A stretch of 9,338 nucleotides of DNA from Methanobacteriota archaeon (GTDB lineage Archaea > Hydrothermarchaeota > Hydrothermarchaeia > Hydrothermarchaeales > JACRDW01). The translations under genes were made by a program, and so were the position numbers. Location of the stretch: contig JACRDW010000014.1 of assembly GCA_016212785.1 (NCBI GenBank), positions 1-9,338 on the forward strand, given 5' to 3'. The notes beneath the pieces are model-generated. The model worked only from the letters and a program-made list of their open reading frames with translations. It was not told the origin of the DNA and did not search any database. Below, in pieces: positions 1-7,646 of the stretch; positions within the stretch are counted from its first letter, which is position 1, and every line of letters starts with the position of its first letter.

Positions 1-5
1 AACGC

Positions 6-656
6 ATGTTCCCTGTAATTCTTAACCTTGAAAAGAAGAGCGTCGTAGTTTTCGGGGGCGGAAAGGTAGCTGAGCGCAGAGTTGCAAAGCTCCTGGATGC
101 TGGAGCAAGGGTAAGAGTTGTAAGCAGGGATTTCACGCCCACGCTGCGAAAGTTGAGGAGCACTAATCTGGAGCTTGTAATGCAGGAGCTGAATGAAAAA
201 AATATAGGAAAATTCATAAGAGCTGCAGATATGGTGCTGGCGGCAACCAGCGATAAAGATTTAAATGACGCTGTAGAGAGAGAATGCAGGAAATGCGGAA
301 AGCTGGTGAACAGGGCTGATAGAACTTCTGACTTCATAATACCTGCAACTCTAAAGCTCGGAGATGTGTTGGTAGCGATATCAACGAAGGGAAAAAGTCC
401 TGCGGTTGCGAAGCTGATAAAGCAGAGAATTAGAAAAGCGGTAGCAAGCGAGGAGCTGCTGCTGATAGAGCTGCAGGAATACCTCAGAGAAAAGCTAAAG
501 CGCAGGGTAAAAAATCAGGCTGAGAGGAAGAAGATACTGAGAGAGGTAACGAACAGAACTGAAATACTCGAATGTATCAGGAAGGGCGACCTTGAGAAAG
601 CTAAAAAGCTTGCGGTAGCTACGCTTCACCAATGGAGGAAAAATGCACACAATTAA
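6..656 (+). CDS. Precorrin-2 dehydrogenase / sirohydrochlorin ferrochelatase-like protein (SirC/Met8/CysG N-terminal family)
   Basis: This 216-residue protein should oxidise precorrin-2 to sirohydrochlorin with NAD+, and may also insert Fe2+ to give siroheme, in the cytoplasm. Seen in the sequence: an N-terminal Rossmann fold with VVVFGGGKVAERR at residues 13-25, the family motif NRADRTSDFIIPA at 102-114, and STKGKSPAVAKLIK at 126-139. The Asp in NRAD (D105) sits where the family has its catalytic Asp. The rest (about 145-216) is a charged helical region as in the Met8/SirC dimerisation part. There is no C-terminal uroporphyrinogen methyltransferase domain, so this is not a full CysG. The ATG lies 5 bases from the window edge, so its ribosome site and any upstream partner cannot be judged. 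The protein begins as family members do. The gene overlaps hemA by 14 nt. Whether it has chelatase activity as well as dehydrogenase activity is not decidable here. In archaea the product can feed siroheme, Ahb-pathway heme, F430 or corrinoids. Confidence 0.9.
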   Translation: MFPVILNLEKKSVVVFGGGKVAERRVAKLLDAGARVRVVSRDFTPTLRKLRSTNLELVMQELNEKNIGKFIRAADMVLAATSDKDLNDAVERECRKCGKLVNRADRTSDFIIPATLKLGDVLVAISTKGKSPAVAKLIKQRIRKAVASEELLLIELQEYLREKLKRRVKNQAERKKILREVTNRTEILECIRKGDLEKAKKLAVATLHQWRKNAHN

Positions 657-1962
657 CGTCAGGGTAACGCACCAAAAAGCTGATGTTGCGGCTCTGGAAG
701 CATTTGCATTTCCAGACGTCAAAGCAGCTGTCAGGGAAATTGCTTCTCTGCCCTCTGTGAAGGAGTGCGTCATAGTCCAGACCTGCAATCGGGTAGAAAT
801 TTTTGCGGCTGCGGAAGATGTAGACGTTGCCTATCACGACATCATAGACTACGTGATGGATAAAACGATTTCTAAAATGAAGGAGCACCTGCGGCACAAG
901 CAGGGAGTGCCCCCGGAAAAAATAGTGGAGCACATGATAAACAGCTCCAAAATGCTTCACGACGCAATTGAATCTGATTTTCACTCCGCAGCGCTGCACC
1001 ATCTTTTGAGGCTCACTTCTGGGTTGGAATCCATGATAGTCGGCGAGGACCAGATTCTCGGGCAGGTGAGAGATGCCTATCACCTTGCCTACGGCGCAGG
1101 CACCGTAGGCGAATTTTTCAAAAACATATTCGCCAAGGCGATTCACGTGGGGCAGAGAGCAAGAAATGAAACTGAGATAAATAAAGGGGCAGTTTCCATA
1201 GGCAGCGCAGCGGTTGAGCTTGCAGAAGATATTCTCGGCTCTCTGAAGGGAAAAAAAGTACTGCTAATCGGTGCCGGGGAGATGGGCACGCTTGTTGCAA
1301 AATCGCTGGTTGAGCGAGAGGTGGCTGCGGTCGTTGCAAACAGAACTTACGAGAGAAGCGTCAAAATTGCGCAGGAGCTTGGAGGAGAAACCCTGAGATT
1401 TGAGGAGGTTGGTGAAGGCATCAAGAAATGCGACTTGATTATCACAGCGACAGGAGCTCCCAAAGCAATACTCACTGAGAAGCTCGTTGAAGATGCGATG
1501 AAGGGGAGGAAGCGCAGTCTTGTGATTACCGATGTTTCGGTGCCGAGAAATGTAGAAGAAGGCGTAGGCAAGCTTGGGAACGTGAAACTCTTAAATATCG
1601 ACGACCTGCGCAGTATCGCCGAGAGAAACAAGCGCGTGAGAGAAATGGAAGCAGTAAAGGTCGAGGCAATTATCGAAGAAGAGCTCTCGCTGCTCGAAAA
1701 GCAGCTTTATCACATAGATGTCGAGGGAATCGTAAAGGCGATGTTCAAAGAAGCAGAAAATATTCGCAAAAAAGAGCTGCAGAAAGCGATAAAGATGCTC
1801 GGGGATGGGATTGATAAGAAGGAGAAGGAAGTTCTGGACGACCTGACGAGAGTGATAATAAACAGAACGATGTCTCCGATTGCGAGCAAGATAAGAGAGG
1901 CTGCTGAAACAAACGACAGCGCAAGCATAAAAACCGCAGAGAAGTGGTTTTTGAAGAGGTAG
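643..1962 (+). CDS. hemA: Glutamyl-tRNA reductase
   Basis: This enzyme reduces glutamyl-tRNA(Glu) with NADPH to glutamate-1-semialdehyde, the first committed step of the C5 tetrapyrrole route. The 439 residues fit the family. The catalytic cysteine is in TCNRVEIF (C48). The signature [16 protein letters not shown] covers 127-142, the NADPH-binding Rossmann fold has [10 protein letters not shown] at 206-215, and the C-terminal helical dimerisation domain covers roughly 335-439. About 40 residues between the catalytic loop and the signature (70-110) are charged and poorly conserved; similar variable segments occur in archaeal homologues as far as I recall. The ATG is chosen because GGAGG at 634-638 sits 4 nt upstream and the protein begins [13 protein letters not shown], as expected. 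It overlaps the preceding gene by 14 nt, and hemB starts 1 nt after its stop. Co-transcription with hemB, hemL and hemC is likely. Confidence 0.97.
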   Translation: MHTINVRVTHQKADVAALEAFAFPDVKAAVREIASLPSVKECVIVQTCNRVEIFAAAEDVDVAYHDIIDYVMDKTISKMKEHLRHKQGVPPEKIVEHMINSSKMLHDAIESDFHSAALHHLLRLTSGLESMIVGEDQILGQVRDAYHLAYGAGTVGEFFKNIFAKAIHVGQRARNETEINKGAVSIGSAAVELAEDILGSLKGKKVLLIGAGEMGTLVAKSLVEREVAAVVANRTYERSVKIAQELGGETLRFEEVGEGIKKCDLIITATGAPKAILTEKLVEDAMKGRKRSLVITDVSVPRNVEEGVGKLGNVKLLNIDDLRSIAERNKRVREMEAVKVEAIIEEELSLLEKQLYHIDVEGIVKAMFKEAENIRKKELQKAIKMLGDGIDKKEKEVLDDLTRVIINRTMSPIASKIREAAETNDSASIKTAEKWFLKR

Positions 1963-1963
1963 C

Positions 1964-2941
1964 ATGTTTCCGACGAAGAGAATGAGAAGGCTGAGAAAAA
2001 ACGAAAAGATAAGGGCGATGGTGAGAGAAACCGCTCTTGAGAAAGATGATTTTATTTTCCCTATCTTCGTAAAGGAAGGAATAAAAAAGAAAGAAGAAAT
2101 CGAGGCAATGCCCGGACAGTTCAGGCTTCCCCTGGAGGAGGTAAGGGACGAAGCTCTCGAGCTCGTCAGCCTCGGCATACCTGCGGTTATTTTATTCGGA
2201 ATTCCTGTACGCAAGGACAGTGCTGCCTCTGAGGCGTACAACCCGCATGGGATTGTACAAAAAGCTGTCAGGGAAATCAAGGACGAGGTTGGCGATGATT
2301 TGGTTGTTATCACAGACGTCTGCCTCTGCGAATACACAGAGCACGGGCACTGCGGCGTCGTGGAAGGAGAAAAAATATTAAACGATGCAACGCTTTCTCT
2401 ACTTGCAAAAACCGCTGTCAGCCATGCAGAAGCTGGCTGCGACGTTGTGGCACCTAGCGACATGATGGACGGCAGGGTAAAAGCTATAAGAGAAGCTCTC
2501 GACGACAGCGGCTTTGAAAATATGATAATCATGTCCTACGCAGCAAAATATGCTTCCTCTTTTTACTCGCCCTTCAGAGAAGCAGCCGCTTCTGCGCCTG
2601 CATTCGGGGACAGGAAGAGCTATCAGATGGATGCTGCGAACGTGAACGAAGCCCTGCAGGAGGTTTCTCTGGACATACAGGAAGGGGCAGACATAATCAT
2701 GGTCAAGCCTGCGCTGGCTTATTTAGATGTCATACGCAGGGTTAAAGCAGAGTTTGGAGTTCCAACCGCCGCATACAACGTAAGCGGAGAATATGCGCTG
2801 GTAAAGGCCGGCTCTGAGAAGGGCTTTATAGACGAAAAGAACGTTGTTCTGGAAATCCTTACTTCAATAAAGCGTGCAGGCGCAGACCTGATTCTCACCT
2901 ACCACGCAAAGGACGCTGCAAGATGGCTGGAAGGGAAATGA
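1964..2941 (+). CDS. hemB: Delta-aminolevulinic acid dehydratase (porphobilinogen synthase)
   Basis: HemB condenses two 5-aminolevulinate molecules into porphobilinogen. The 325-residue length and motifs are standard for this TIM-barrel enzyme. The two Schiff-base lysines are K195 in SYAAKYAS and K248 in [19 protein letters not shown] (118-130) carries three cysteines, C120, C122 and C130, which marks the zinc-dependent type rather than the magnesium-only type with Asp/Ala replacements. The N-terminal arm (about 1-30) is basic, as usual for the octamer arm. The ATG lies 1 nt after the hemA stop, with GAGG at 1956-1959 inside the end of hemA as the ribosome site. The stop codon overlaps the preferred hemL start as ATGA. 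Assignment is near certain. Confidence 0.97.
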   Translation: MFPTKRMRRLRKNEKIRAMVRETALEKDDFIFPIFVKEGIKKKEEIEAMPGQFRLPLEEVRDEALELVSLGIPAVILFGIPVRKDSAASEAYNPHGIVQKAVREIKDEVGDDLVVITDVCLCEYTEHGHCGVVEGEKILNDATLSLLAKTAVSHAEAGCDVVAPSDMMDGRVKAIREALDDSGFENMIIMSYAAKYASSFYSPFREAAASAPAFGDRKSYQMDAANVNEALQEVSLDIQEGADIIMVKPALAYLDVIRRVKAEFGVPTAAYNVSGEYALVKAGSEKGFIDEKNVVLEILTSIKRAGADLILTYHAKDAARWLEGK

Positions 2942-4212
2942 ATAAATCTCATGCAGTTTTCGAAGAAGCAAAGCGCTGCCTTGTGGGCGGGGTTAACTCT
3001 CCTGTGCGTGCGATGATGCCTTATCCTTTTTTTACGGCACGCGGCAAGGGGTGCAGGATTTACGACATCGACGGCAGCAGCTACATCGACTACTGCCTTG
3101 CTTATGGTCCGCTTATTCTGGGGCACGCCTATCCAAAGGTTGTGAGAGCGATAGAGGAGCAGGCAGAAAAGGGCACGGTTTACGGAACGCCGACCGAAGT
3201 AGAAGTTAAATTTGCAAAGAAAATCGCCAAGCATGTGCCGAGCGCAGAACTCGTGCGCTTTGTGAATACCGGCACCGAAGCGACGATGGCTGCGATAAGG
3301 CTTGCCAGAGGATATACGGGAAAGAAAAAAATAATAAAGTTTGAGGGCGCATTTCACGGAGCTCATGATTACGTTTTGGTAAAGGCAGGCAGCGGAGCAA
3401 CGACGCATGGGGTGCCGAATTCCCTCGGGGTGCCTGGAGAAACTACAAAAAACACGCTGCTTGCAGCTTTCAACAATGAAAAAGCGGTTGAAAAAATATT
3501 AAAAAAAGAAAAAAATGTAGCAGCAGTTATTGTTGAGCCCGTGATAGGAAATGCAGGCTGCATAATGCCGAAAGAAGGTTATCTTAAGTTTTTGAGAGAG
3601 ATTACTCAAGAAAATAACGTGCTCCTTATATTCGACGAAGTCATAACCGGCTACCGCCTTTCACTCGGCGGCGCCCAGAAATATTATAATGTTACGCCAG
3701 ACGTAACAACTCTTGGAAAAATAATCGGAGGCGGGCTGCCGATAGGGGCAATAACCGCAAGGAGGAAAATAATGGAGCAATTCTCACCGGTCGGAAAGGT
3801 CTATCAGGCAGGCACTTTTAACGGAAATCCGCTCTCGATGGTCGCTGGCTATGCGGCGGTAAGCGAGCTTGAAAAAGGAAGGGTTTACAAAAAGCTGGAA
3901 AAGCTTGGGAAAAGAATGAGAAACGGCCTGGAAGAAATTTCTGAAAGGCTTAAGGTCAAAACGAGGATTTACGGAGCTGCTTCAATGTTCCAGATTTATT
4001 TCACTGACACGGAAGTGGTGGATTACCGCACCGCCCTAAAATCAAATGCTGAATTTTTCCTGAAATTCCAGCGCGAACTGCTCAAAAGGGGAGTATTCCT
4101 GCCGCCCTCACAGTACGAGTGCAACTTTATCTCCTGTGCGCACGGCGGGAGCGAAATCGAGGAAACTCTGCACAAGGTCGAGGAAGTGCTCAGGAGATTG
4201 CAATGTTCTTAA
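2938..4212 (+). CDS. hemL: Glutamate-1-semialdehyde 2,1-aminomutase
   Basis: HemL is a PLP enzyme that moves the amino group of glutamate-1-semialdehyde to give 5-aminolevulinate, using the HemA product. The protein is 424 residues from the chosen start. It shows GGVNSPVRA near the N-terminus (17-25), [15 protein letters not shown] (110-124) for cofactor phosphate binding, [10 protein letters not shown] (231-240) with the PLP-ring Asp, and [11 protein letters not shown] (258-268), whose K261 should form the Schiff base. [10 protein letters not shown] (291-300) is also typical. An in-frame ATG exists at 2923, which would add five residues (MAGRE). I prefer 2938 because it forms the ATGA overlap with the hemB stop, has GGAAGGG at 2929-2935 just upstream, and gives the usual MNKS-type N-terminus. 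The next gene, hemC, begins 10 nt before its stop. Confidence 0.96.
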   Translation: MNKSHAVFEEAKRCLVGGVNSPVRAMMPYPFFTARGKGCRIYDIDGSSYIDYCLAYGPLILGHAYPKVVRAIEEQAEKGTVYGTPTEVEVKFAKKIAKHVPSAELVRFVNTGTEATMAAIRLARGYTGKKKIIKFEGAFHGAHDYVLVKAGSGATTHGVPNSLGVPGETTKNTLLAAFNNEKAVEKILKKEKNVAAVIVEPVIGNAGCIMPKEGYLKFLREITQENNVLLIFDEVITGYRLSLGGAQKYYNVTPDVTTLGKIIGGGLPIGAITARRKIMEQFSPVGKVYQAGTFNGNPLSMVAGYAAVSELEKGRVYKKLEKLGKRMRNGLEEISERLKVKTRIYGAASMFQIYFTDTEVVDYRTALKSNAEFFLKFQRELLKRGVFLPPSQYECNFISCAHGGSEIEETLHKVEEVLRRLQCS

Positions 4213-5111
4213 TAGGCACGAGGGGAAGCAAATTAGCTTTAAAGCAAGCTGACATCGTTATCGAACTTTTGAATGAGAAATTTCCAGGGCTAATGTTCGA
4301 GAAAAAAATAATCAAAACAACCGGGGATAAAATTCTCGACGCTCCGCTAGCAAAAATCGGTGGCAAGGGCTTGTTCGTTAAGGAAATAGATGAAGCAGTT
4401 TCCAGGGGCGAGGTTCACTTCGCAGTGCACAGCATGAAGGACGTTCCTGTGGAGCTGCCGGGCGACCTAGAGCTTGTGTGCGTGCCGGAAAGAGAAGAGG
4501 CAGGCGATGCTTTGATTTCCAGAGACAGTCTAAGCATAGACGAGCTTCCGGGAAGCGCAGTTATCGGCACGAGCAGCATAAGGAGAAAAGCAGAGCTTTT
4601 GAATTACAGGAGCGATTTCATTATCAAAGAGCTCAGGGGCAACGTGGATACAAGAATGAGAAAACTCAGGGTTGGGGAATACGACGCAATTGTAATGGCA
4701 AAGGCTGGCTTGAAAAGGCTCGGTTTCGAGGATAACATTACCCGGGATTTGCCCTTGGATACCTTCCTTCCTTCGGTAGGGCAGGGCGCGATTGGGGTAG
4801 TGGCGAGGAAAGACTTTGAGCAGAAATCCATGCTCGCTGCGATAAACCACGCAAATAGCATGCAATGCTGCACTGCTGAAAGAGCGCTGCTGCGCCGCCT
4901 CGGCGGCGGCTGCCAGGTTCCGGTTGGAGTAATAACCAAGGTGGATAAAAAATTAAAAATCAGGGCAGCGGTGCTTTCGCCGGATGGGAGAAAAAAAATT
5001 CGAGTCGAAATGGAAGGAGAGCCAGCGGAGGCAGAAAATCTCGGCAGCGCAGCAGCAGAGAAGTTGCTTGAAAACGGAGCTGATGTTATCTTGGAAGAAG
5101 TCAAGCTCTGA
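4203..5111 (+). CDS. hemC: Porphobilinogen deaminase (hydroxymethylbilane synthase)
   Basis: HemC polymerises four porphobilinogens into hydroxymethylbilane on a covalently bound dipyrromethane primer. The protein is 302 residues, normal for the family. Key sites are [13 protein letters not shown] at 4-16, HSMKDVP (76-82) with the catalytic Asp D80, GTSSIRRKAEL (122-132) and ELRGNVDTRMRKL (143-155) with the substrate-carboxylate arginines, and LGGGCQVPVG (233-242), whose C237 carries the primer. The frame is open upstream to 4119. The true start is the ATG at 4203, where the family N-terminus begins and AGGAG at 4192-4196 lies 6 nt upstream. It overlaps hemL by 10 nt. It is the last gene of the tetrapyrrole operon in view. 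In many archaea hemD and a uroporphyrinogen methyltransferase gene lie nearby, but here an unrelated PHP gene follows after 50 nt. Confidence 0.96.
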   Translation: MFLIGTRGSKLALKQADIVIELLNEKFPGLMFEKKIIKTTGDKILDAPLAKIGGKGLFVKEIDEAVSRGEVHFAVHSMKDVPVELPGDLELVCVPEREEAGDALISRDSLSIDELPGSAVIGTSSIRRKAELLNYRSDFIIKELRGNVDTRMRKLRVGEYDAIVMAKAGLKRLGFEDNITRDLPLDTFLPSVGQGAIGVVARKDFEQKSMLAAINHANSMQCCTAERALLRRLGGGCQVPVGVITKVDKKLKIRAAVLSPDGRKKIRVEMEGEPAEAENLGSAAAEKLLENGADVILEEVKL

Positions 5112-5161
5112 CATCCACAAACTATTTATTTGCAGCACATTAATTTTTCACTGGTGAAAAA
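5112..5161 (+). promoter_or_regulatory. Intergenic gap after hemC with possible TATA element and Shine-Dalgarno
   Basis: This is the first real gap between + strand genes. It is AT-rich and contains CTATTTATTT at 5122-5131, preceded by an A-rich stretch (CCACAAA), which could act as TATA box and BRE. A start site about 25 nt downstream would fall near 5150, giving a short leader. GGTGA at 5153-5157 is 4 nt from the ATG at 5162 and matches the archaeal anti-Shine-Dalgarno well. A T5 run at 5144-5148 could also serve as a weak euryarchaeal-type stop signal for the hem operon. The ribosome site is well supported. The promoter and terminator readings are tentative. Confidence 0.4.
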
Positions 5162-5821
5162 ATGAAGCGATTTTCGGCAGACCTGCACATCCACAGCATA
5201 TTCAGCGACGGAGAGCTAATCCCGGCAGAGATAGCTCAGCGTTGCTCGGTTTTAGGCTACAGTGCAATTGCGATTACAGACCACGTGGATAATTCGAATT
5301 TAGAATTCGTACTGTCCAATTTAGTAAAGGCATGCGAAGAATTAAGCAATTATGCGGAATTGAAAGTCTTGCCGGGTGTGGAGATTACTCATGTGCCAAT
5401 AAAAATGCTTGGCAGCTTGGCGAGGAAAGCAAGAAAACTCGGAGCGAAAGTTATAGTCGTGCACGGCGAGACGCTTGCGGAGCCGGTTCCAAAGGGAACT
5501 AACCTAGCTGCTGCTGAGCAAAACATCGATATACTCGCCCACCCGGGTCTGATTACTGTAGAAGAAGCGGAGCTTGCGAAGGAGAACAACATTTGCCTGG
5601 AGATTACTTCCAGAAGGGAGCACAGCATCACCAACGGACATGTCGCGAGGGTCGCTTCAGAAGTTGGAGCCAAGCTTTTGGTGAGCAGCGATGCGCATGC
5701 TCCAGAAGATTTAATTACTCTGGAAGAAGCGCTGCACGTTGCGCTGGGTGCTGGAATTTCAGAAAAAAATTCAAGAATTATTACAAGCGTTAATCCCAAG
5801 AGCTTTTTAGGTGATATTTAA
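5162..5821 (+). CDS. PHP-domain metal-dependent hydrolase (histidinol-phosphatase-like family)
   Basis: This is a 219-residue PHP-superfamily TIM-barrel protein, probably a phosphoesterase; the substrate is unknown. The full metal-ligand set is visible: DLHIHSIFSDGE (7-18) with H9, H11 and D16; ITDH (38-41) with H41; GVEITH (72-77) with E74; VHGET (100-104) with H101; LAHPG (125-129) with H127; and SSDAH (175-179) with D177 and H179. It should therefore be an active trinuclear-site enzyme, unlike the Rpp30/RNase P members of the fold, which lack the ligands. No other domain, signal peptide or membrane segment is seen. It is much shorter than PolX or DnaE PHP proteins, where the domain is fused to a polymerase. 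The ATG is set by GGTGA 4 nt upstream. It precedes gar1 by 18 nt and in the same frame, with one TAA between them. A histidinol-phosphatase role is possible, but no his gene is nearby, so the context does not favour it. Confidence 0.85.
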   Translation: MKRFSADLHIHSIFSDGELIPAEIAQRCSVLGYSAIAITDHVDNSNLEFVLSNLVKACEELSNYAELKVLPGVEITHVPIKMLGSLARKARKLGAKVIVVHGETLAEPVPKGTNLAAAEQNIDILAHPGLITVEEAELAKENNICLEITSRREHSITNGHVARVASEVGAKLLVSSDAHAPEDLITLEEALHVALGAGISEKNSRIITSVNPKSFLGDI

Positions 5822-5839
5822 TTTTTTGGAGGAGAGTCT

Positions 5840-6112
5840 TTGAAGCTTTTGGGAAGTCTGTCTCACATAACCAGAAGTGGAAATCTTGTGCTCAGGAGCA
5901 AGGAAATCCCTTCAATATATTCGCTTGTGGCAACGAAGGACTCTAAGAAGATAGGCAGAGTTCAAGACGTGATAGGCCCTGCCTCCAGTCCCTATATAAT
6001 AGTAAAACCTGTTAAAAATTTTAAAAAAGAACTTTCTGATTTTGAATTTTACGAGCTTAAAGAGGGGCGATACCATGGAAAGAAAGGTAGAGTACATCGA
6101 GATATGCCCTGA
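5840..6112 (+). CDS. gar1: H/ACA RNP protein Gar1
   Basis: Gar1 binds the Cbf5 pseudouridine synthase in H/ACA guide RNPs and helps substrate turnover during rRNA pseudouridylation. The 90-residue protein shows the family core: [17 protein letters not shown] (4-20), then [21 protein letters not shown] (37-57), a close match to the Gar1 beta-barrel motif of the G-x-V-x-DV-x-GP-x-x-x-PY type. The tail (about 75-90) is basic, as in archaeal Gar1. The start is TTG at 5840. There is no in-frame ATG before Met89, an in-frame TAA lies at 5819, and GGAGGAG at 5828-5834 is well placed 5 nt upstream. The last 12 residues are encoded within the start of the TFB gene, a 38-nt overlap. Gar1 next to TFB is a familiar euryarchaeal arrangement, which supports both assignments. 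Confidence 0.92.
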   Translation: MKLLGSLSHITRSGNLVLRSKEIPSIYSLVATKDSKKIGRVQDVIGPASSPYIIVKPVKNFKKELSDFEFYELKEGRYHGKKGRVHRDMP

Positions 6113-6998
6113 ATGCAACAGCAAGAGTTTAACCAAAGACTATGAAAGGGCAGAGATTGTCTGTAACGACTGCGGTTTAGTTATAGACGAGAAGATAATG
6201 GACATGGGTCCGGAGTGGAGGGCATTTGACTACGAGCAGAGAGTTAAGCGCAGCAGGGTAGGGGCGCCGATGACGTATACGATTCACGACAAGGGTTTAT
6301 CCACAGTTATTGACTGGCGGGACAAGGACAGCTATGGAAAGGACATCGCTCCCAGAAGCAGAGCGCAGATTTACAGGCTTAGAAAATGGCAGCAGAGGAT
6401 AAGGGTTTCAAACGCTACCGAGCGCAATCTCGCTTTTGCGCTGACCGAATTGGATAGAGTCGCCTCGAGATTAACTCTTCCAAGAAATGTAAGGGAGACA
6501 GCGGCAGTGGTTTACAGAAAAGCTGTAGAGAAAGGACTTATCAGGGGAAGGAGCATCGAGGGCGTTGCTGCTGCCTCGCTTTACGCAGCCTGCCGGAAGT
6601 GCAAAGTACCACGCACCCTGGACGAAATCGCTGACTCAGCAAAGTTGAACCGGAAAGAAATAGGAAGAACCTATAGATTCGTTTCGAGAGAGCTCAGCAT
6701 AAGTTTGAAGCCGACTACTCCCATAGATTATGTTCCGAGATTTGGCTCTGAGCTCAGCTTATCCGGAGAAGTGCAGAGCAAGGCAATCGAAATACTCGGG
6801 AAAGCAATGAGCCAGGAGCTCACCTCCGGTCGAGGTCCCACAGGCGTTTCTGCAGCTGCGATTTACATTGCAAGCGTCTTACTCGGAGAAAGGAGAACGC
6901 AGAGAGAAGTTGCAGACGTTGCCGGCGTTACAGAAGTAACGATTCGCAACAGATACAAAGAGCTTGCAGAGAGACTGGATATTGAGATAACGATATAA
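6075..6998 (+). CDS. tfb: Transcription initiation factor TFB (TFIIB homologue)
   Basis: TFB bridges TBP bound at the TATA box and RNA polymerase, and reads the BRE upstream of TATA. From the chosen ATG it is 307 residues. The N-terminal zinc ribbon has C11, C14, C30 and C33 (CPEC and CNDCG). The B-reader/linker follows with MGPEWRAFD (44-52) and [11 protein letters not shown] (59-69). Two cyclin repeats span roughly 110-205 and 215-300. The second contains the helix-turn-helix [20 protein letters not shown] (275-294), which contacts the BRE. No intein interrupts it. The frame is open to a TTG at 6042, but ATG at 6075 has GAGGGG at 6062-6067 upstream and gives the usual short lead into the zinc ribbon. 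The ribbon forces the start to lie inside gar1, so the 38-nt overlap is real. Other TFB copies may exist elsewhere in the genome. Confidence 0.96.
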   Translation: MERKVEYIEICPECNSKSLTKDYERAEIVCNDCGLVIDEKIMDMGPEWRAFDYEQRVKRSRVGAPMTYTIHDKGLSTVIDWRDKDSYGKDIAPRSRAQIYRLRKWQQRIRVSNATERNLAFALTELDRVASRLTLPRNVRETAAVVYRKAVEKGLIRGRSIEGVAAASLYAACRKCKVPRTLDEIADSAKLNRKEIGRTYRFVSRELSISLKPTTPIDYVPRFGSELSLSGEVQSKAIEILGKAMSQELTSGRGPTGVSAAAIYIASVLLGERRTQREVADVAGVTEVTIRNRYKELAERLDIEITI

Positions 6999-7000
6999 TC

Positions 7001-7621
7001 ATGTCCAAGCGCTGGCTCAGGGAAAAAAAGAGGGACTACTATTACAGAAAGGCGAAGGCAGAGGAGTACCGCTCAAGGGCTTCTTTTAAGCTGAAGCAGC
7101 TGAATGAGAGATTCGGGCTGATTAGAAGAGGGGATAAAGTTCTAGATCTAGGCGCTGCCCCGGGCGGCTGGATGCAGGTTGTGAAAGAAATCGCAGGCAG
7201 CAGTGGTTTTGTTCTGGGCGTAGATTTAGCTAAAATCCGGGATTTTGGGCTTGAAAACGTTAAAAGTATTCAGGGGGATTTTACTCGAAAAGAAACGATT
7301 GAAAAAATAAAAGAAATTCTGCCGAGCTGCGATGTCATAATCTCGGACGCCTCGCCCGATATTTCTGGAGTCTGGGACATAGACCACTTTAGCAGTGTGG
7401 AGCTCTGCAGGAGCGCTTTATCAATAGCTGAAGAAATACTCAAGCCCGGAGGGAATTTTTTGGTGAAGATATTCCAGGGTGAGCATACAGGCGAGTTTTT
7501 TGGGGAAGTTAAAGACAGATTTACCTATGCCAAAATGACTAAGCCAGAGGCGTCCCGCACAGGGAGCGCAGAGATATACGTTGCGGCGAAAGGATTCAAG
7601 AAAAGATTTATATATGCATAG
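7001..7621 (+). CDS. rlmE: RlmE/FtsJ-type 23S rRNA (uridine-2'-O-)-methyltransferase
   Basis: This SAM-dependent enzyme should methylate a 2'-OH in the peptidyl-transferase region of 23S rRNA during large-subunit assembly. It has 206 residues, close to E. coli RlmE. SAM motif I is LDLGAAPGGWMQVV (48-61). The K-D-K-E catalytic tetrad is present as K30 (SRASFKL), D116 (ISDASPD), K156 (LVKIFQG) and E191 (SAEIYVAAKGF). Each residue is exactly eight positions before the E. coli tetrad K38, D124, K164 and E199. There is no C-terminal TRAM or other added domain. The ATG is 2 nt after the TFB stop. No strong Shine-Dalgarno is visible, so translation may depend on coupling with TFB. An archaeal homologue acting on tRNA, as eukaryotic Trm7 does, cannot be excluded from sequence, but the length and motifs favour the rRNA type. 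Confidence 0.92.
   Translation: MSKRWLREKKRDYYYRKAKAEEYRSRASFKLKQLNERFGLIRRGDKVLDLGAAPGGWMQVVKEIAGSSGFVLGVDLAKIRDFGLENVKSIQGDFTRKETIEKIKEILPSCDVIISDASPDISGVWDIDHFSSVELCRSALSIAEEILKPGGNFLVKIFQGEHTGEFFGEVKDRFTYAKMTKPEASRTGSAEIYVAAKGFKKRFIYA
7607..7615 (+). promoter_or_regulatory. Possible TATA box for the small zinc-protein gene
   Basis: TTTATATAT lies inside the last codons of the rlmE-like gene and is preceded by purine-rich AAAAGA, a BRE-like context. Its centre is about 36 nt before the ATG at 7647, so transcription would begin close to the Shine-Dalgarno and give a very short leader. The match to an archaeal TATA box is good, but it overlaps coding sequence (FIYA) and no start-site data exist. 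Confidence 0.4.
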
Positions 7622-7636
7622 TTAGCGGTATAAATT

Positions 7637-7643
7637 GGAGGAT
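7637..7643 (+). promoter_or_regulatory. Shine-Dalgarno site deciding the start of the small zinc-protein gene
   Basis: GGAGGAT is a near-ideal match to the archaeal 16S 3' end, with 5 nt between GGAGG and the ATG at 7647. In this compact region such a strong site is the main evidence, besides the cysteine pattern, that the short frame downstream is translated. Confidence 0.75.
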
Positions 7644-7646
7644 ACC

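Noticed and set aside
1087..1110. Perfect 8-bp inverted repeat (GCCTACGG / CCGTAGGC, 8-nt loop) followed by GAATTTTT inside hemA, looking like an intrinsic terminator.
   Set aside because: It lies in conserved GluTR codons (AYGAGTVG). Roughly one such 8-bp stem is expected by chance in 9 kb when loops of about 3-10 nt are allowed, so no function is supported.
1591..2532. Long minus-strand open frame (313 codons) across the hemA/hemB junction.
   Set aside because: It spans two certain genes on the opposite strand, and its Ser/Leu/Phe-rich low-complexity sequence is typical of an antisense shadow.
2923..2937. Earlier in-frame ATG for hemL adding MAGRE.
   Set aside because: The ATG at 2938 forms an ATGA overlap with the hemB stop, has a better placed ribosome site and gives the usual family N-terminus.
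5295..5309. Inverted repeat CGAATT-TAG-AATTCG inside the PHP gene, possible operator.
   Set aside because: It has only a 6-bp stem, is fully coding, is about 130 nt inside the gene, and has no second copy.
6075..6998. Possible intein in TFB, as seen in some archaea.
   Set aside because: The protein is 307 residues with continuous cyclin repeats and no splicing motifs or homing endonuclease insert.
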